Assembly (NCBI RefSeq): GCF_023856365.1 | Contig: NC_064548.1 | Location: forward strand, 5,487,642-5,551,641 | Length of the DNA stretch: 64,000 nt | Reading direction: 5' to 3' | From: Brienomyrus brachyistius | Lineage: Eukaryota; Chordata; Actinopteri; Osteoglossiformes; Mormyridae | Shown here: positions 1-13,167 of the stretch, piece by piece | Layout: the number at the start of each line of letters is the position of its first letter | Numbering within the stretch: position 1 is the stretch's first letter | Program-made: the position numbers and the translations under genes | The notes under the pieces: generated by a model | What the model saw: only the letters and a program-made list of their open reading frames with translations | The model's database searches: none | What the model was told of the DNA's origin: nothing

Positions 1-338
1 GATCTTAGTGATTCTCAGTGTGGTGTGATTGCTGGTGCCAGACGTGGTGGTTCCAGCCTCTCAGAAACAGCCTCCCTCCTGGGACTTTCACACGCTGCAG
101 TGTCAAACGTTTACAGAGCATGGTGTGATGAACACAAAACATCCAGTGGTGGGCATTTCTGTGAGCAGAAACACCTTGCTAATGGGAGAGGTCAGAGGAC
201 GATGGCCAGACTCGTTAGAGCTAACAGGAAGACCTCAGTGGTCTGCAGAAAGTCTTTTTTGAACTCACAGCTCGCCCTCGTTTGAAGCTGCCCTGAAGGC
301 ACCGATTAATCTGGTTATATGTACCTAATAAAGTTGCA
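1..338 (+). mobile_element. Tc1/mariner transposon relic, internally deleted
   Basis: From the first base the + strand reads in frame through a peptide typical of the transposase amino end of fish Tc1-like elements: GARRGGSSLSETASLLGLSH, then AVSNVYRAW, then RGQRTMARLVRANRK. This is the first helix-turn-helix of the paired-like DNA-binding domain and the linker after it. The similarity stops near 245. The sequence then passes to a 3'-end-like stretch, GTACCTAATAAAGTTG at 321-336, which resembles the outer end of such elements. The whole catalytic DDE domain is therefore missing between about 245 and 290. The left end is cut by the window. It is non-functional. Confidence 0.75.
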
Positions 339-462
339 GCTATGTGAATGAAGCTTTATTTGACTTTTGTACAGATACATCGGAGTGGGTTAGCTTTCAT
401 TTATCCCATCATGCTCTCCTTTCTTTTAAAAACAGAGACACATGTAGAGGTAGAGTGATGCT

Positions 463-595
463 TTGGGTCTGAGCTCAGGGTCAGCCATCCATTCAGCACC
501 TGACCGCATCTGGCTACTCTGCTGGACATGGGATATGAACCAACACCCTTCCCATCACAGGCACGGAATCTGCTGAGCCACGCAATGCTGACTGT
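463..595 (+). repeat. dispersed repeat fragment (GGGTCAGCCAT type)
   Basis: The words TCAGGGTCAGCCATCCATTC, CACCTGACCGCATCTGGC and GAATCTGCTGAGCCACGCAAT follow the layout of a dispersed fish repeat also present at about 26885-27110 and 33845-34015, where the same order recurs: GGTCAGnCAT, then a CACC block, then a GAnCC block and a terminal GCCAC-type stretch. The original element type is unknown to me. It may be a truncated retroposon. Confidence 0.45.
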
Positions 596-2303
596 ATAAT
601 TTTCATATATCCTTGGAAATAAAGCGCCGAAATTGAGGATAATGCATTCATTTCGGTGACGGCAAGGCTTTGAAGCGTAGTGCCATTAAGCCTGTTCCGT
701 AAAAGCTAAATTGTAATGGAGCACAGTCGCTTGCAGGTCTCCATCAAGACGTCAAAACGGGACAAACTTCCGGGCTTGTTCTGAGGGTCTCCTTACTTCT
801 CTGTGAAAGGATCTCATCTGGAGCCATGGTGGGGAACGGCAGACCTGACAAGTGGCAGCGTCTGCAGCTCTGAGCTGGCCTGCAGTACTGGGTGAACTTG
901 GTTAATACTCAAATAATAGCTTGAATTTAAGCAATTGATTGAATTTAATGCAATCAGGAAGCAGCTCATGCTGAGCTTCCTATGGCCTGGAACTTACCAC
1001 AAGTGGGTCTTACAATGAAGACTTTAACAAGCAAAACACTTTTTAAAATGCGTTTTTCACAAGGTCATGGCCACCCCACATCCTGCGGGTTTAGTGTCCA
1101 TCTTCTGTACTTAGTAAATGGTATGGTGTGGGAGACGCTCTTGAGTGATGTAGTGTCCTGATGATTTAGAGAATGGATTATCTGACCCTTTTTTGAAGAA
1201 TGGTGTGTTTGTAACTAATTTTAGCAACGAGGGACTGAATAGTTTTTCCATCTCTGCAGCTTTGCCTTTGTGTGGTGTGACGAGATTGAGGACGTGCTTT
1301 GGATTAGTTGCACGCTGGTTTTTGTTAGTCACATTACTTGCTGGATGCGGAATGACAGTGTACACACTCTCCTCATATATTTTACTGCTCTGCTTGAATC
1401 TGTGCGAGCAGTAGTGTTGGATTTACGAGAATTTTGCCAAAACACGTACTTAGTAGAGACTCCCCCCAGGTTAATATGGTCCGAATTACGGTATTTAGAC
1501 TTTACATTGGGTAAATGTTTTTCACTTTCAGTACATTATTCAATAAATTACATGAGACATTCAACACTTTATTATAAATTAGGCTTTGTGTTAATGTGTT
1601 TGCCCACCTGTAGGCTAATGTAAGTATTCTAAGCATGTTTAAGGTAGACTATGGGGTAGTCTATGTTTGTTGTCTAAGGTGTACTATATTAAAATGCATT
1701 TTCACTTTACGGTTTACTGGAATGGAATCCCATTGTACCTTGGGGAGAGGCTGTATTTTAAAAATGAGTTTGACAGTGTCAATTTGCAATGTATACCTGT
1801 TCATTTTACTAGCTGCTGTGAAAGCTTTCATTTTCTTTGCCTTCCTTTTTTGTCTGAACAGCTTCAAATGATTTTAAAACCCTCTACAAGAAAGGCCTGT
1901 ATCATTGTACATGTTAATGAAGGTGAGAGAAAGTGTTATCAACCTTAAAAACAGTAGATGCTGAGTAATGTATAAAACTGGAGAGATGCACCACAATTAA
2001 ATATTATTTCCAGACAATTACAGATGGTTATATCACACCAGAATGCCTTTGTTATAATCAGCTTATGTTTTTCCGGTTATTATGCGTGTCCAAGGAGAAA
2101 TGAAGGCTGAGACGCTACGGTCAATTGCAGATGGCAGATGAATGCCTGTTGTAGTTGGATACTTTGCTTTGGGCATCTTTTGTTTCATAGTCAAAAGGTC
2201 AAGTGGGCTTGCAGGAGGCCTATAATTCTGCTTGACCCTGTCAGAGCTCAGGGTCAACGACTGTCACGGTTTGAACACCTAAAACCTCGACAGCTACAAA
2301 AAA

Positions 2304-4068
2304 GAGGATCGACCAGAAGTGTGGCAGTTGAGCTTCGCTGTAAATCATCGCTGTGTGGTTCAGCCGGTCACCATGTGTCTGTTTTCTGAGGATCGACAGG
2401 AAGTGTGAAGGCTCCGCTCCTTCATAAATCATCACTAAGTGGTTCAGCCAGTCGCTATGCCTATGATTACTGAGGATCGACAGGAAGTGTGAAGGCTCAG
2501 CTCCTCTGTAAATCATAGCTAGGTGGCTCAGCCAATCACTATGCCTCTGTTTTCTGAGGATTGACAGGAAGTGTGAAGGCTCAGCTCCTCTGTAAATCAT
2601 AGCTAGGTGGCTCAGCCAATCACTATGCCTCTGTTTTCTGAGGATTGACAGGAAGTGTGAAGGCTCAGCTCCTCTGTAAATCATAGCTAGGTGGCTCAGC
2701 CAATCACCATGCCTCTGTTTACTGAGGATCGACGGGAAGTGTGAAGGCTCAGCTCCTCTGTAAATCATAGCTAGGTGGCTCAGCCAATCGCCATGCCTCT
2801 GTTTTCTGAGGATTGACAGGAAGTGTGAAGGCTCCGCTCCTTCATAAATCATCACTAAATGGTTCAGCCAGTCGCTATGCCTATGATTACTGAGGATCGA
2901 CAGGAAGTGTGAAGGCTCAGCTCCTCTGTAAATCATAGCTAGGTGGCTCAGCCAATCACTATGCCTCTGTTTTTTGAGGATTGACAGGAAGTGTGAAGGC
3001 TCAGCTCCTCTGTAAATCATAGCTAGGTGGCTCAGCCAATCGCCATGCCTATGATTACTGAGGATCGACAGGAAGTGTGAAGGCTCAGCTCCTCTGTAAA
3101 TCATAGCTAGGTGGCTCAGCCAATCGCCATGCCTCTGTTTTCTGAGGATCGACAGGAAGTGTGAAGGCTCAGCTCCTCTGTAAATCATAGCTAGGTGGCT
3201 CAGCCAATCGCCATGCCTCTGTTTTCTGAGGATTGACAGAAAGTGTGAAGGCTCCGCTCCTTCATAAATCATCACTAAATGGTTCAGCCAGTCGCTATGC
3301 CTATGATTACTGAGGATCGACAGGAAGTGTGAAGGCTCAGCTCCTCTGTAAATCATAGCTAGGTGGCTCAGCCAATCACTATGCCTCTGTTTTTTGAGGA
3401 TTGACAGGAAGTGTGAAGGCTCAGCTCCTCTGTAAATCATAGCTAGGTGGCTCAGCCAATCGCCATGCCTATGATTACTGAGGATCGACAGGAAGTGTGA
3501 AGGCTCAGCTCCTCTGTAAATCATAGCTAGGTGGCTCAGCCAATCGCCATGCCTCTGTTTTCTGAGGATTGACAGGAAGTGTGAAGGCTCCGCTCCTTCA
3601 TAAATCATCACTAAATGGTTCAGCCAGTCGCTATGCCTATGATTACTGAGGATCGACAGGAAGTGTGAAGGCTCAGCTCCTCTGTAAATCATAGCTAGGT
3701 GGCTCAGCCAATCGCCATGCCTCTGTTTTCTGAGGATCGACAGGAAGTGTGAAGGCTCAGCTCCTCTGTAAATCATAGCTAGGTGGCTCAGCCAATCGCC
3801 ATGCCTCTGTTTTCTGAGGATTGACAGGAAGTGTGAAGGCTCCGCTCCTTCATAAATCATCACTAAATGGTTCAGCCAGTCGCTATGCCTATGATTACTG
3901 AGGATCGACAGGAAGTGTGAAGGCTCAGCTCCTCTGTAAATCATAGCTAGGTGGCTCAGCCAATCGCCATGCCTCTGTTTTCTGAGGATCGACAGGAAGT
4001 GTGAAGGCTCAGCTCCTCTGTAAATCATAGCTAGGTGGCTCAGCCAGTCACCATGCCTCTGTTTACTG
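2304..4068. repeat. 84-bp minisatellite, about 21 units, with 420-bp higher-order repeat
   Basis: There are about 21 tandem copies of an 84-bp unit, recognisable by GAGGATCGACAGGAAGTGTG and the stretch AAATCATAGCTAGGTGGCTC. Two main unit types exist: the common one with CAGCTCCTCTGTAAATCAT, and a variant with CCGCTCCTTCATAAATCATC. A five-unit block of 420 bp recurs: 2761-3120 matches 3181-3540 with about one difference by eye. Because 84 is divisible by three and the unit has no stop in one minus frame, a 624-codon ORF (2241-4115) runs through it with a 28-residue period (core DWLSHLAMIYRGAEPSHF). I regard that ORF as a by-product. The first (2304-2390) and last units are the most diverged, as is usual for array edges. 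Confidence 0.9.
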
Positions 4069-4769
4069 CTCCAGGCGTGCAGGGTTATATGCCTGGGCCG
4101 TGAACAGCACGGCATCAGTTTGCAGCAGACTTGCTGCCTGTTTCTGGTGAGGAGACATTAACTTTGTACTCGCTTCTTCTTACTCTTTCCTTTTTATGTA
4201 GGTTAGCGATAATCAGAACATCTTTGCACGTCAACGCTGCAGCATTTTAGAGGTCTTTACAAAAAACCCCAGGAAGAGTTTAAATCATTAAAATAGTTGG
4301 AATATTACCTTAGTCAGCATGCAGCTGGCTTGCCCATGACACGGCATCCGACACTGTCTGATAAGAAGGCTCCCTTGCGCTTTATAGCTCGGCTTGTCGC
4401 TGCTTTGTTATTGGTGGGAAGTCAGTTGCATTTTTTTTTTTGTAATGCCTTTATTTTTAATATGTATCAGGAAATAACAGATAACTGTAAACTTCGTATT
4501 CAGTTTGCTTTCTTTCTAAAGCCCTTTACCTTTATCAACTAACTTCGTCTACATCCTGTTTTAAAAAATGCATGTGTTTGGAACAAAATTGCAACTATGC
4601 AAGAAAACGATCTGAAAAAGCTACAGAAATTCCCGATTGACTATTTCATTGTTTTGATTATTGTGACATTGTGGAGAATCCTTTGTTGTGGGGTTATGGT
4701 GGGGCGGGCGGCCAGGCGGCACTGATTATCCACAATTGGTCAGATGGGAAGCCATTCTGTACTAATCAG

Positions 4770-4880
4770 GTGGGTCCTTTACCCAGGATGGGCCCTAAAT
4801 CCTCATTCATGGTCCTGGGGGGCTGAGTGTCGCCAGGTTTTCATTCTATTTGAGCACTTGAGCAACATTTGATTCAACTA
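4770..4880 (+). repeat. half of a palindromic dispersed repeat
   Basis: The stretch with TCATGGTCCTGGGGGGCTGA and CAGGTTTTCATTC resembles one arm of the outer palindromic element at 20498-20812 (CCTGATCCTGGGGTC then GGGTTTCTATCC). It looks like a single arm of an old non-autonomous DNA element. The match is short and the family name unknown. Confidence 0.35.
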
Positions 4881-6917
4881 ATGCGGTTAAGAGTTCACGC
4901 ATGCCGCAGCGCTGCGGGGTGGCACATATGGCAGCTAAAGCTGCATCCTAGCCGCGACCGGCCAGTAGCGGCGCCACAGAAATCATCTGACGACAGCTGG
5001 GTGAGACCGGCGTTGCGACATGGTCAACGCTGGTAACCGTGCTGACTCCGAAGTTGTCTGCATGCTGGGTTAAGATTAGTATGGCAGCCTCCAAGGTAGT
5101 GAGAAGATCTGGATCTACATGTTTCTGAGCCAGTCTACTGATTCTAAGGGGCAGCGAGGTTTACTTGAGATATGACACATTTGTTTTCTTTTATTCTATT
5201 GCAAAATGTATATTGTTGCTTGTGAATTCAGTGGTTGCTGTAGCAACCAGATAACGTCACCCATTCAAATTTAATCGCTAGCTAACTATTTCCTAAGATG
5301 GGTAATACTTTAATGGTGGTCTAAATTCACTGCTGATTCAATTGTACATATTACATCAAACAAAAGAAAAATGCCCCTTATTTTTAGTGCGGGGAGTACT
5401 GTAGTGAAAAATGGATCTTGTGTTTATCAGATTACGTTAAGAACGCAAATTTATTTGAATGAACAGAAAACGATTTATAGACACCAGAAAAGGTTTTAAA
5501 GATGTTGTGGAGGAGGGTGCTATAGACAGAAGGCTTCCAAAAGTGCGGGAACATGTCAAATGTTCATAGCAAGAGTGATGAACATCAGTGGACCTATACA
5601 ATGTACCAGTAAAGACCCTCAAGCTGCAGCAGAGAAGATAAGGATGAGGAGTAATGTTAGGGAACGACAAAATGACAGTTTGGGGAGTGTTGAAGGTGTG
5701 CAGAAAGCCTGGCTTTTGACATGGCTTGCGACAGGTTGTCAGTTAACATGAACGAGGAGACTGCAGCCAGTTATAAGACTGTTTAAATTGACGAGAGCCA
5801 TACTGATATATGGGATGTGGCATCACCCCAGACAGCCTCCGACAGCAGGATCTCGCGTTCGCCGTAGGCCTGGATGTTGTAGATTTTACAACCTTTTACT
5901 CGTGCTTCCAAAAACTTGGCAATATGTCTGACGTATGAATTATATAAACGATTTTAACATAATTACCGTTGAAGGCCATGTAAAAATATTAAATATTGTT
6001 GCTAGTTTTGAGTCAGACGCGAAGACGGTGCTAATGTAACCAAATGAGTTAATGTGATAATGCAAACTATTATTTACCCACCATGTTTTTTTGGGATTAT
6101 TGTTATATTTCTCTGTTTTGATTCTTGCGGATGAACAGCAGGAAGAGATGTGTGGCTTAGTGAATTATTGTTTATTGGAATAATTTCAAATCAGAGAGAC
6201 CTTCCCAGCTGTATAGCGGACTGAGACGAGTCTGAGATCCAGCCGAGCAAATGAACTTGATTATTATACAGCTAATCTGTACACTGCAATCCTGAAAGTG
6301 CTCGTGTAAATCATTCAGATGCCTGTTGTTTAAATTCCACTAGCTGGGTAAGGATTTCCTGTCAGCCGTTTACGCCCAGGGACATTTGAAGATCTTACCA
6401 TTATCTCCCTCCCTCACTGAATCGCATGTAAGAGTTCATGTACTGTGACAAAATCATATTATTTTTTAAAGCATATTTTCCATTACAGTAATATATTCCC
6501 AAAGTCTGTCACATGCTAAACATGGCTGTGCGTGTCTTACTTCAGAAAAATGGTTATCGAAGCATGGATGGGAAGCCAAACCTGAGCTTTTTTATTGATC
6601 AGTACAGAAGGACTTTGGATTATTTTTTTTCAGTGAGATTGTGCCTGGATGTAGGCTGCTTATTTAAGGTAATGTGTCAATAAAATGAGAAGCTGATTCC
6701 TGCTCTATGACCCTGCAGAGAGTGCAGTTAAATCAGCAGTAGATGTCTGCCTTTGAGTCGTGGCTTTCATGTCCTGGAGCACACACGTTTGTGTGCAAAT
6801 AACAGTGGTGATCGTTAGCGATGAAGATGTGTCATTTGCAGAGGCATGTTGGCTCGATGGGTGCCAATATTGCCTCACACCTCCGCGGTTGAGGGATCTA
6901 ACCTTTGTCATCTCCTT

Positions 6918-7060
6918 TGTTGTGTGTGCGTGTGTGTGTGCGTGTGCGGGTGGGTGTGTGCGGGTGGGTGGGTGTGGGTTAAGTATATACTGTATTACAA
7001 GGTCGCGACCAAATGTCTCCACAATGTAAATAAAATCTGTTATTTTGACCTTGGGGGAAG
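6918..7060 (+). repeat. GT-rich microsatellite plus dispersed repeat (ACCAAATGTCTCCACAATG)
   Basis: A GTGTGTGCG/GGGTGGGTGT tract (about 6918-6980) leads into GACCAAATGTCTCCACAATG and then AAAATCTGTTATTTTGACC. The same order, a TGTGTG tract then GACTAAATGTTCCCCACAAT then AAAACCTGTTATTTTGA, occurs at 23965-24065. This is a dispersed fish repeat that associates with GT tracts. Confidence 0.6.
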
Positions 7061-7129
7061 TACAACTTAATAAAGATCTGTGCCTGAAATGAAAAAACTA
7101 AATATACTAAAATTCCTGTATGTGTTTGG

Positions 7130-7478
7130 TTGCTTATAGTTAAGGTTAGGGCTGGGTGGGGGTTAAGGTTGTCATTTTTGGGATTAGGGTTATACCCAAA
7201 GAAAGTAAATGGAATGGAATGGGGGGGGGAGTGTGTTACGCATCCTCCCTGTGTGAAAGGAAGGGGGCGGGTGGGGGGGTTCTCCTCGTGTGTCCGTGTG
7301 TGTATGTATGTGTGTGTGTGCACTTTAATGGACCGGCATCCCTATCCAAGGTGCCCCCAGCCTTATACCCCATGCTGTCTGGGAGTTGGGGATAAGCTTC
7401 ACCATATGCCTCTGATCTGGGCTAGTGGTTATTGGATGGATGGATGCATGGATGGATGGATGCATGGATGGGTGTCTT
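7130..7478 (+). repeat. GGTTAGGG-like stretch, TGTG tract and SINE 3' remnant
   Basis: 7138-7200 contains irregular GTTAAGGTTAGGG/GGGATTAGGG words that probably belong to the repeat just upstream. 7290-7322 is a TGTGTATG tract. 7320-7478 has the decayed 3' part of a DANA-like SINE (GGACCGGCATCCCTATCCAA, then GGGATAAGC) ending in GGAT/GCAT runs (7433-7470). Confidence 0.5.
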
Positions 7479-9349
7479 TATAATGCTCACCAGCACACTT
7501 TCTCTGAGAGCAGTTTCTGGGTTTCTCAGTGTGTGAATTAGAAGGAAAGCTTTGTGGAGAACAATAGTCACCACTTTATAACAGGAAATAAAGTTCACAT
7601 AGATGGATTCACTACTTCAGGGGAGAATCTAACACTGTCAGCATGTTTCCAGCTTCGCCTCTGTGCTCTTCTCCTCTCAATCTGTGCTTGTAGTGCCAGT
7701 ACAGATATATTCTTTTATTTGTATTACGGTGTGTTTGTTCATTATTTTTTGGCATTCCTTGAGATACTCCCTTTTGAACAACAGGACAGCAGGAATATCT
7801 ACACAGTCCTCGTGCATCAGAACTGTCTGAAAACTGAAAGATCCACTCCGTTCATCCCATTTCCGAATCTTCCCCGGTGATAAGAGGAAAAAGGAATCTA
7901 GCTGTCTTCCAGCAGAGCTGTGGCTTGCCCAGAAAAACGTCTGTTTATTGCAGTTGCAGGCGAACAGACTCCCTTTTCCTGCTTTGTCAGACGACTTGTC
8001 TCTCCGGTTCCCCGGGGAATGTCATAATGAGCATAAATGGAGAAAGGCACATCGACGTTAACCCCAAACCTGCCCGTCTTGCTGACAGGTGCCATGCTTC
8101 CCATATTACTCCACATTTCATGACTGAAGGTTTCGTCCCGTATAAAATCTGAATGGATTACTTGGTCAAAAAAGTTAAAACAAAATAAATATATTCTGGG
8201 CAGTATCTGTCAATAAAGGTTATAGGTGGCAGATAGTATTCCCGGTACTTTTTAAACTGCAGTTTGTGCAAGCGTGTGCAAATGAACTGAGAGGCGTATC
8301 TCTGTGTAACCATAAGCGTGAGGTACTGTACCAGTGGTGTGCTCAGCCCAGATTTGTCAAAGGCGGTGTGTCATGAGTGAAGAAGAGCGCTGGTCCAGAG
8401 GGACATCATTATGGTGGGCAAGCTTGCAGACGATCCAACCGGGTCCCTACAGTGTCTTCCCGCTGGGGGATTCAGAACTAAATCGAGGAGAGTGGCCCAA
8501 AAAGAGTCTGAGAGAGGGGGATATTGCAAGGATCCGGGAGTTCCATGTGACCAGCGGACAGCGGGCAATACGTAAACGGTGAGCGATGTTTTTTACTAGC
8601 GGTTGTGCCACAGATACTTGTGAATAGAAACCGTAGGAATGATCTGCATGCTAGTGAGCACCATCCTGCCTGATTGGGCTGTGTTTTCGGGAGTCATTTG
8701 TACTCAGCAGTCAGTGCTCACTGAGGCTCCTTTAGCATCATCCGTTGGCAAGCATTAATGCTAGCAGCCCTAATGCTAATGCTAATAATCCTATAGACCT
8801 TTGCAAAGGAGTGACCTTACCTAGGACTGAAGGCCGCAGGTGTGCAGGATATTTCCCTCCTGGTTTCCGGTCTGTTAAGTCGGGTTGCAGAATTCTGCAT
8901 GTTTGGGGTTGTCATGCATACTTGGACACTGGCATGGATTCAGACGGGCTACTTTATGGAAATTAGAAATTGCTTAGCATACCATTACTGGCTTATATTT
9001 GTAATACAAGGTCATTAGTAAAATAGCGAATCGATCCAGTAGATAATGTCTTCATTGTTACCCTGTCAGTTTCACAACAGGACTATGCCAAGTTTGATGA
9101 AGACTAGGAGGTAAATGTGTAGTCTTCACCGTCATTTATTTCATTTCGTTTGAAATAAGTGGTACTATTTTTTTGTTTTTGCCTTAGCTAATCATGGGTG
9201 AGATGCAGTGGAAAAGATGTGTAGATTGTATTTTAACTGAATGACCCAGAACAAAGTTTTATGTGAAAAAAAATGTAATGAATAATCTTCATCTGCAACG
9301 GTAATTAAGGTAATTTTGCAGACGCAAAGGTTGTGTTATGGAAGTTAAT

Positions 9350-9580
9350 TCACCCATCTTCTGTAAGCACTTGTTCTAAGTAGGATTTACAGTGATCTTG
9401 GAGCCTTTGTTAGGAAGCCGGATGCCCTGGAGAAGATGCTGGTCCATTGCGGAGCACACGTTGATTATAGATGATCTACACAGCAATCCACAAAACTATA
9501 GGTAGAATACAAAACAGCCAACAGAAATCAGCAGCGACTCAGGGAGGACACACACACACACACCCAGGCATCAGGAGCTC
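9350..9580 (+). repeat. decayed dispersed repeat (CCATCTTCTGTAAGC type)
   Basis: CACCCATCTTCTGTAAGCAC, then GATCTTGGAGCCT, GCCGGATGCCCTGGAGAAGA and TCCATTGCGGAGCACAC match the body of a common fish repeat that is often found next to GGAT runs. A CA microsatellite (9548-9564) follows. Related pieces lie at 58610-58725 and in the SINE tails. Confidence 0.45.
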
Positions 9581-10329
9581 AGCAACTGTCTCATTCAGGC
9601 TCCTTTGATATATGTAGTATAATGTATTAAAGTCTGAAATGATTACTTGCAATACTGCCTGGTGCAGCTAGGGGGCACTTGTCTGTCAGACTTCTAGATC
9701 GTGGGAGTGCTCCCTTGCCGTATTCTTACTTGATGTCAGGGAAATTAAGGTAATGCAGTCATTCATGAGGACCATGGGCATCAGGCCATATGGTGCAGGT
9801 CCGCGATGCAGGGGCAGTTGTGCAGAAAAACATGCCCGTTTTGGACGTGCCCATTTTGGACGTGCCCGTGTCCAAAGGCTGTTTAGCAGCAACACAGTGG
9901 TGAGCAACCTCGCAGGATGAAACTGGGGGTTTGTGCTGTGCTGCTGTGTGTATATTTTAAACCATGCTAATAATGTGCAATGTGAGAGCAAATCTCATAG
10001 ATACAGAGAGGATCGCTTGGGGTCTCTGTGTATTAAGGCTCGGCCATACAGATGTGACGTTCGTCATGGCAACGTATGGCAGAGAACTAGGACATGCCGT
10101 ATAATTGAGAATACTTGGAGAGATAATGAGACTGCACACAGTTTAAGCGTCGAGCAAACACCCAATGTGATGCACTTGATCAGCAAGCCTTGCAGAACTG
10201 CAGTGAAGTACACAGGGGCCTGGGGCTCCGTGATTCCTGCCCTGTAACGTGGGTGCTGCTTTGACAGGTCTCCTCTCTCTCAGATAGCAAATGGAGCATC
10301 ACTGAAGACCTTTCTTTACTCAATATCAG

Positions 10330-10440
10330 CAGGACAAATTCCCATAATCAGTGACTCTTAATGCCCAATTGCTCCAGGAACTGTCTGACCCCGTACATCA
10401 CTTTGGATAGAAGTGTTTGTTAAATAAATATAATGCAAAT
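10330..10440 (+). repeat. SINE 3' remnant (CTTTGGATAGAAG tail)
   Basis: TGCCCAATTGCTCCAGGAAC followed by CACTTTGGATAGAAGTGTTT and TTAAATAAATATAAT is the tail of a tRNA-derived fish SINE family also seen at 37866-38027 and 56300-56510. The tRNA-like head is missing or unrecognisable here. Confidence 0.6.
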
Positions 10441-13167
10441 CATCCATTTAAGCCTGGCAACAGAATATAATCTGCTTCCTGTCTTCTGATTATGCTGCTA
10501 AATAGAGAGTATTACTTGGATTTATGGTGCTGTGGTGAAATTTTATGTATATCTTTTTATATGTTTTTTTATCTCCTGAATGTAGGAACGTGCTTTCTTC
10601 CTTGGAGGAAGTTTGTTTCTGTGCATCATGAAAGATGCGCTTTGCTGGAGAACCAAAGTAGTTTTCGGCACAGTTTGATCCCTGGAAAAATCACAAATGC
10701 CGGTCCAAGCCAAGAGGAGCGGTCCTTTGAACCCTGACTGCATGGGTTTTATAAGCTGGCTCTCCTGTCTGCTTTCTCCGCAAGATTAGATTATGAATTT
10801 AAAGCTCAGGAATTACAAAGGCTCCTGCTTTTATGAGGCAATGTCCTGTCGGCCCGGGTTTGCCGGGGGTGTGGATGCACGCTGAAGCTTCACCGCATGT
10901 CTCTGGCTGTTTGAGACTGTCGGCTAATGGAGTCTCTCCGTACTCCTCGTGAAAGTCAGATGTCTGTTTATAATGGATATTGGCAAATTCAGCATTTGCT
11001 TTATTTTTTTGCAGCGCATAGGAATTTTTTGTTTTGTTAAGATAGCCTTTGTAAAATATGAGCCCCCCCCCCCATCCCCTGTGCTTGTTTGATTTTTATT
11101 GGTCTGAAGGTGACTTAACCTCATCTTACAGCGCGGTTCGGCCTCAGTATGGCGGCCCGCTGGGCTCTGCTCCCCGAGCTCACACTCCACGCTGATGTGT
11201 CCTATATGCAGTTCCCGCCGATTAATAATTCATTTATTTGGTTTTGTTGCCCTTCACTTACATCCCGTCATCCGGGGAAACACCCAGAGGAATTCTGTCA
11301 TTGCCCCAGGAAAACATCAAACGTCGTCCCTTAAAAAACGAAACCAGTCGGGGGTTGGGGAAGAGAGTTAAATTCGAATTAAGGGCCGTGGCGACTTTCA
11401 TGTGGCCGTCTGCTTTCAAGCTAGCCAACATGAAAGCGGAGGGACATCAATGTGCCGGTGCGGCGGATCCGAGGGCCGCAGAGCCGACCCCTGACCTCCT
11501 CCGCGGCGGCAGAGGAGGCTTACCTTCAGGCAGCAGTGTTCCTCTTATTCCACTTTAAATGGAGATCAGCCGCTCTGCCGCAGTAATCACGTACACCTCA
11601 CTCATGTCTCCCCGGCGGGGGTGGGGGGCTTTACCTCTATTAGTTTGCATTTTGCATTGTTACGACTCACTTTTAATCTTTCTATTCATAAAATCCACAC
11701 CAGTTGGCAAACCGCTCATGTTTTTCTTTATTTATTTTGTTCCCATTTGTCGTAATTAAATGCCATTCCGAAACAAAAGCAGGTTTCCAACAAAACTGCC
11801 TACCTCTAATTGTGTGAAACAATACCGATGGGCCATTTTTGTTCTTCCCCGGTGATGGGCGGACATGTAATAATGAGTGGGCATTCCCCTTTTGTGTCTG
11901 CTGGTCAGGAGAGGGGGGTGGGTCATCACATACCCCATTGTTGTTCCTTGACTGGTGAGATGCTGGTGCTGAATTGGAGCTGAGCAGATTTAGCCAGCGA
12001 ACACTGGCTCTCCTTTTGCGAAAGTGAGGCAAAATTAATTGAGGACAATCCCAGCTGCCGAACAATAAACAATCCTTCGTCTTACGTGGCGATGATCTCT
12101 GCCGTGACGAAGCAGCTCGCAGCTCGCGGCCCGAGTTGCCATTGCGATCAGACCCTCTTTCAGGCCTGGAGCACCACTGTCTTCCTGTCTACATCACACC
12201 ACACCACCTTTACATTTTTGGGGCTGTGCTTTCAAATTTCAGGCACATACTCTACTGATGTAAGTTCACCAGGAAGAAATCCTGTTAGGAAGTTTTTTTT
12301 TCTGACACCAGAGAAAATGGATTTTCATAAATATTGTTTCATCAAGATATTGTTTCATCACAAAGTACAATTCCGAAGATAAATGTCTGGACACTTTTGT
12401 TAGCTATAGACTGGCGTTTACCTCTTGTTAATCCACTTTACTGAGTATTGAGTACTCCTGTTCTCTGGTAATGTTTACAGGATGCCCATACATTTCTAGT
12501 AGCTTCAGCACGGTAAACAGCCATCAGAGACTTATTTGTGTGGTTGCATAACTCTATTGTAATTTTCTGTGGCCTTACTATACTATTTTTAATAAAAAAG
12601 ACATTTCTCCTCCTTGATATTTTTTCCCTCAGGTGGCATGCTGCAATAATAGGACCATTAGACGGCGGAGAGTCGCAGCGCTAAGCATGAAGTGAAATTC
12701 GGGGTCTGCACATAGCTGGGGTCTCGGGAGTCTTTGGCATTCTGGCGATTGGTGCCTGGAGCACAGCCACTGGACGGGCATCAACTCCCTCCCTGCAGCG
12801 ATGCCAGGATTACACACGGGTGCAGTGTGTCCCCACTTTGTGCAGTCCTCTGTTTGCTTTCAGGGGGGCGTGTTTTAGGAACCGGTACAAGACGTAAACA
12901 TACAGGTCGGTGCTCTGTGAGAAACATTGTTCATCTGTGTTTTATGATGAATTTAGAAGAGCCCAGAATCATTTGAAAGCTGTTTACATCAAAGAGATGG
13001 CAGGTGTGCTTCCGGCTGTGACCCCTGCTCATCACATCCTCTGAGGCATTTATTTAGTATGAATACAACACGTGGCACATGAGCATGAAAGAAAAGACTT
13101 TATTTTGGCATGAGATCTAGCAGCATTTTGGTGTATAGCAGAGAATCCCAAGTTGCATCGCTGAATT

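Noticed and set aside
2241..4115. 624-codon minus-strand ORF as a repeat-protein gene
   Set aside because: The frame follows the 84-bp array exactly, begins and ends close to its edges, lies antisense inside an lrp1b intron, and has no promoter, splice or domain signal. A stop-free unit divisible by three explains it.
7138..7200. Interstitial telomere repeats
   Set aside because: GTTAAGGTTAGGG and GGGATTAGGG occur only a few times and irregularly, inside a dispersed repeat that has such words at other fish loci.
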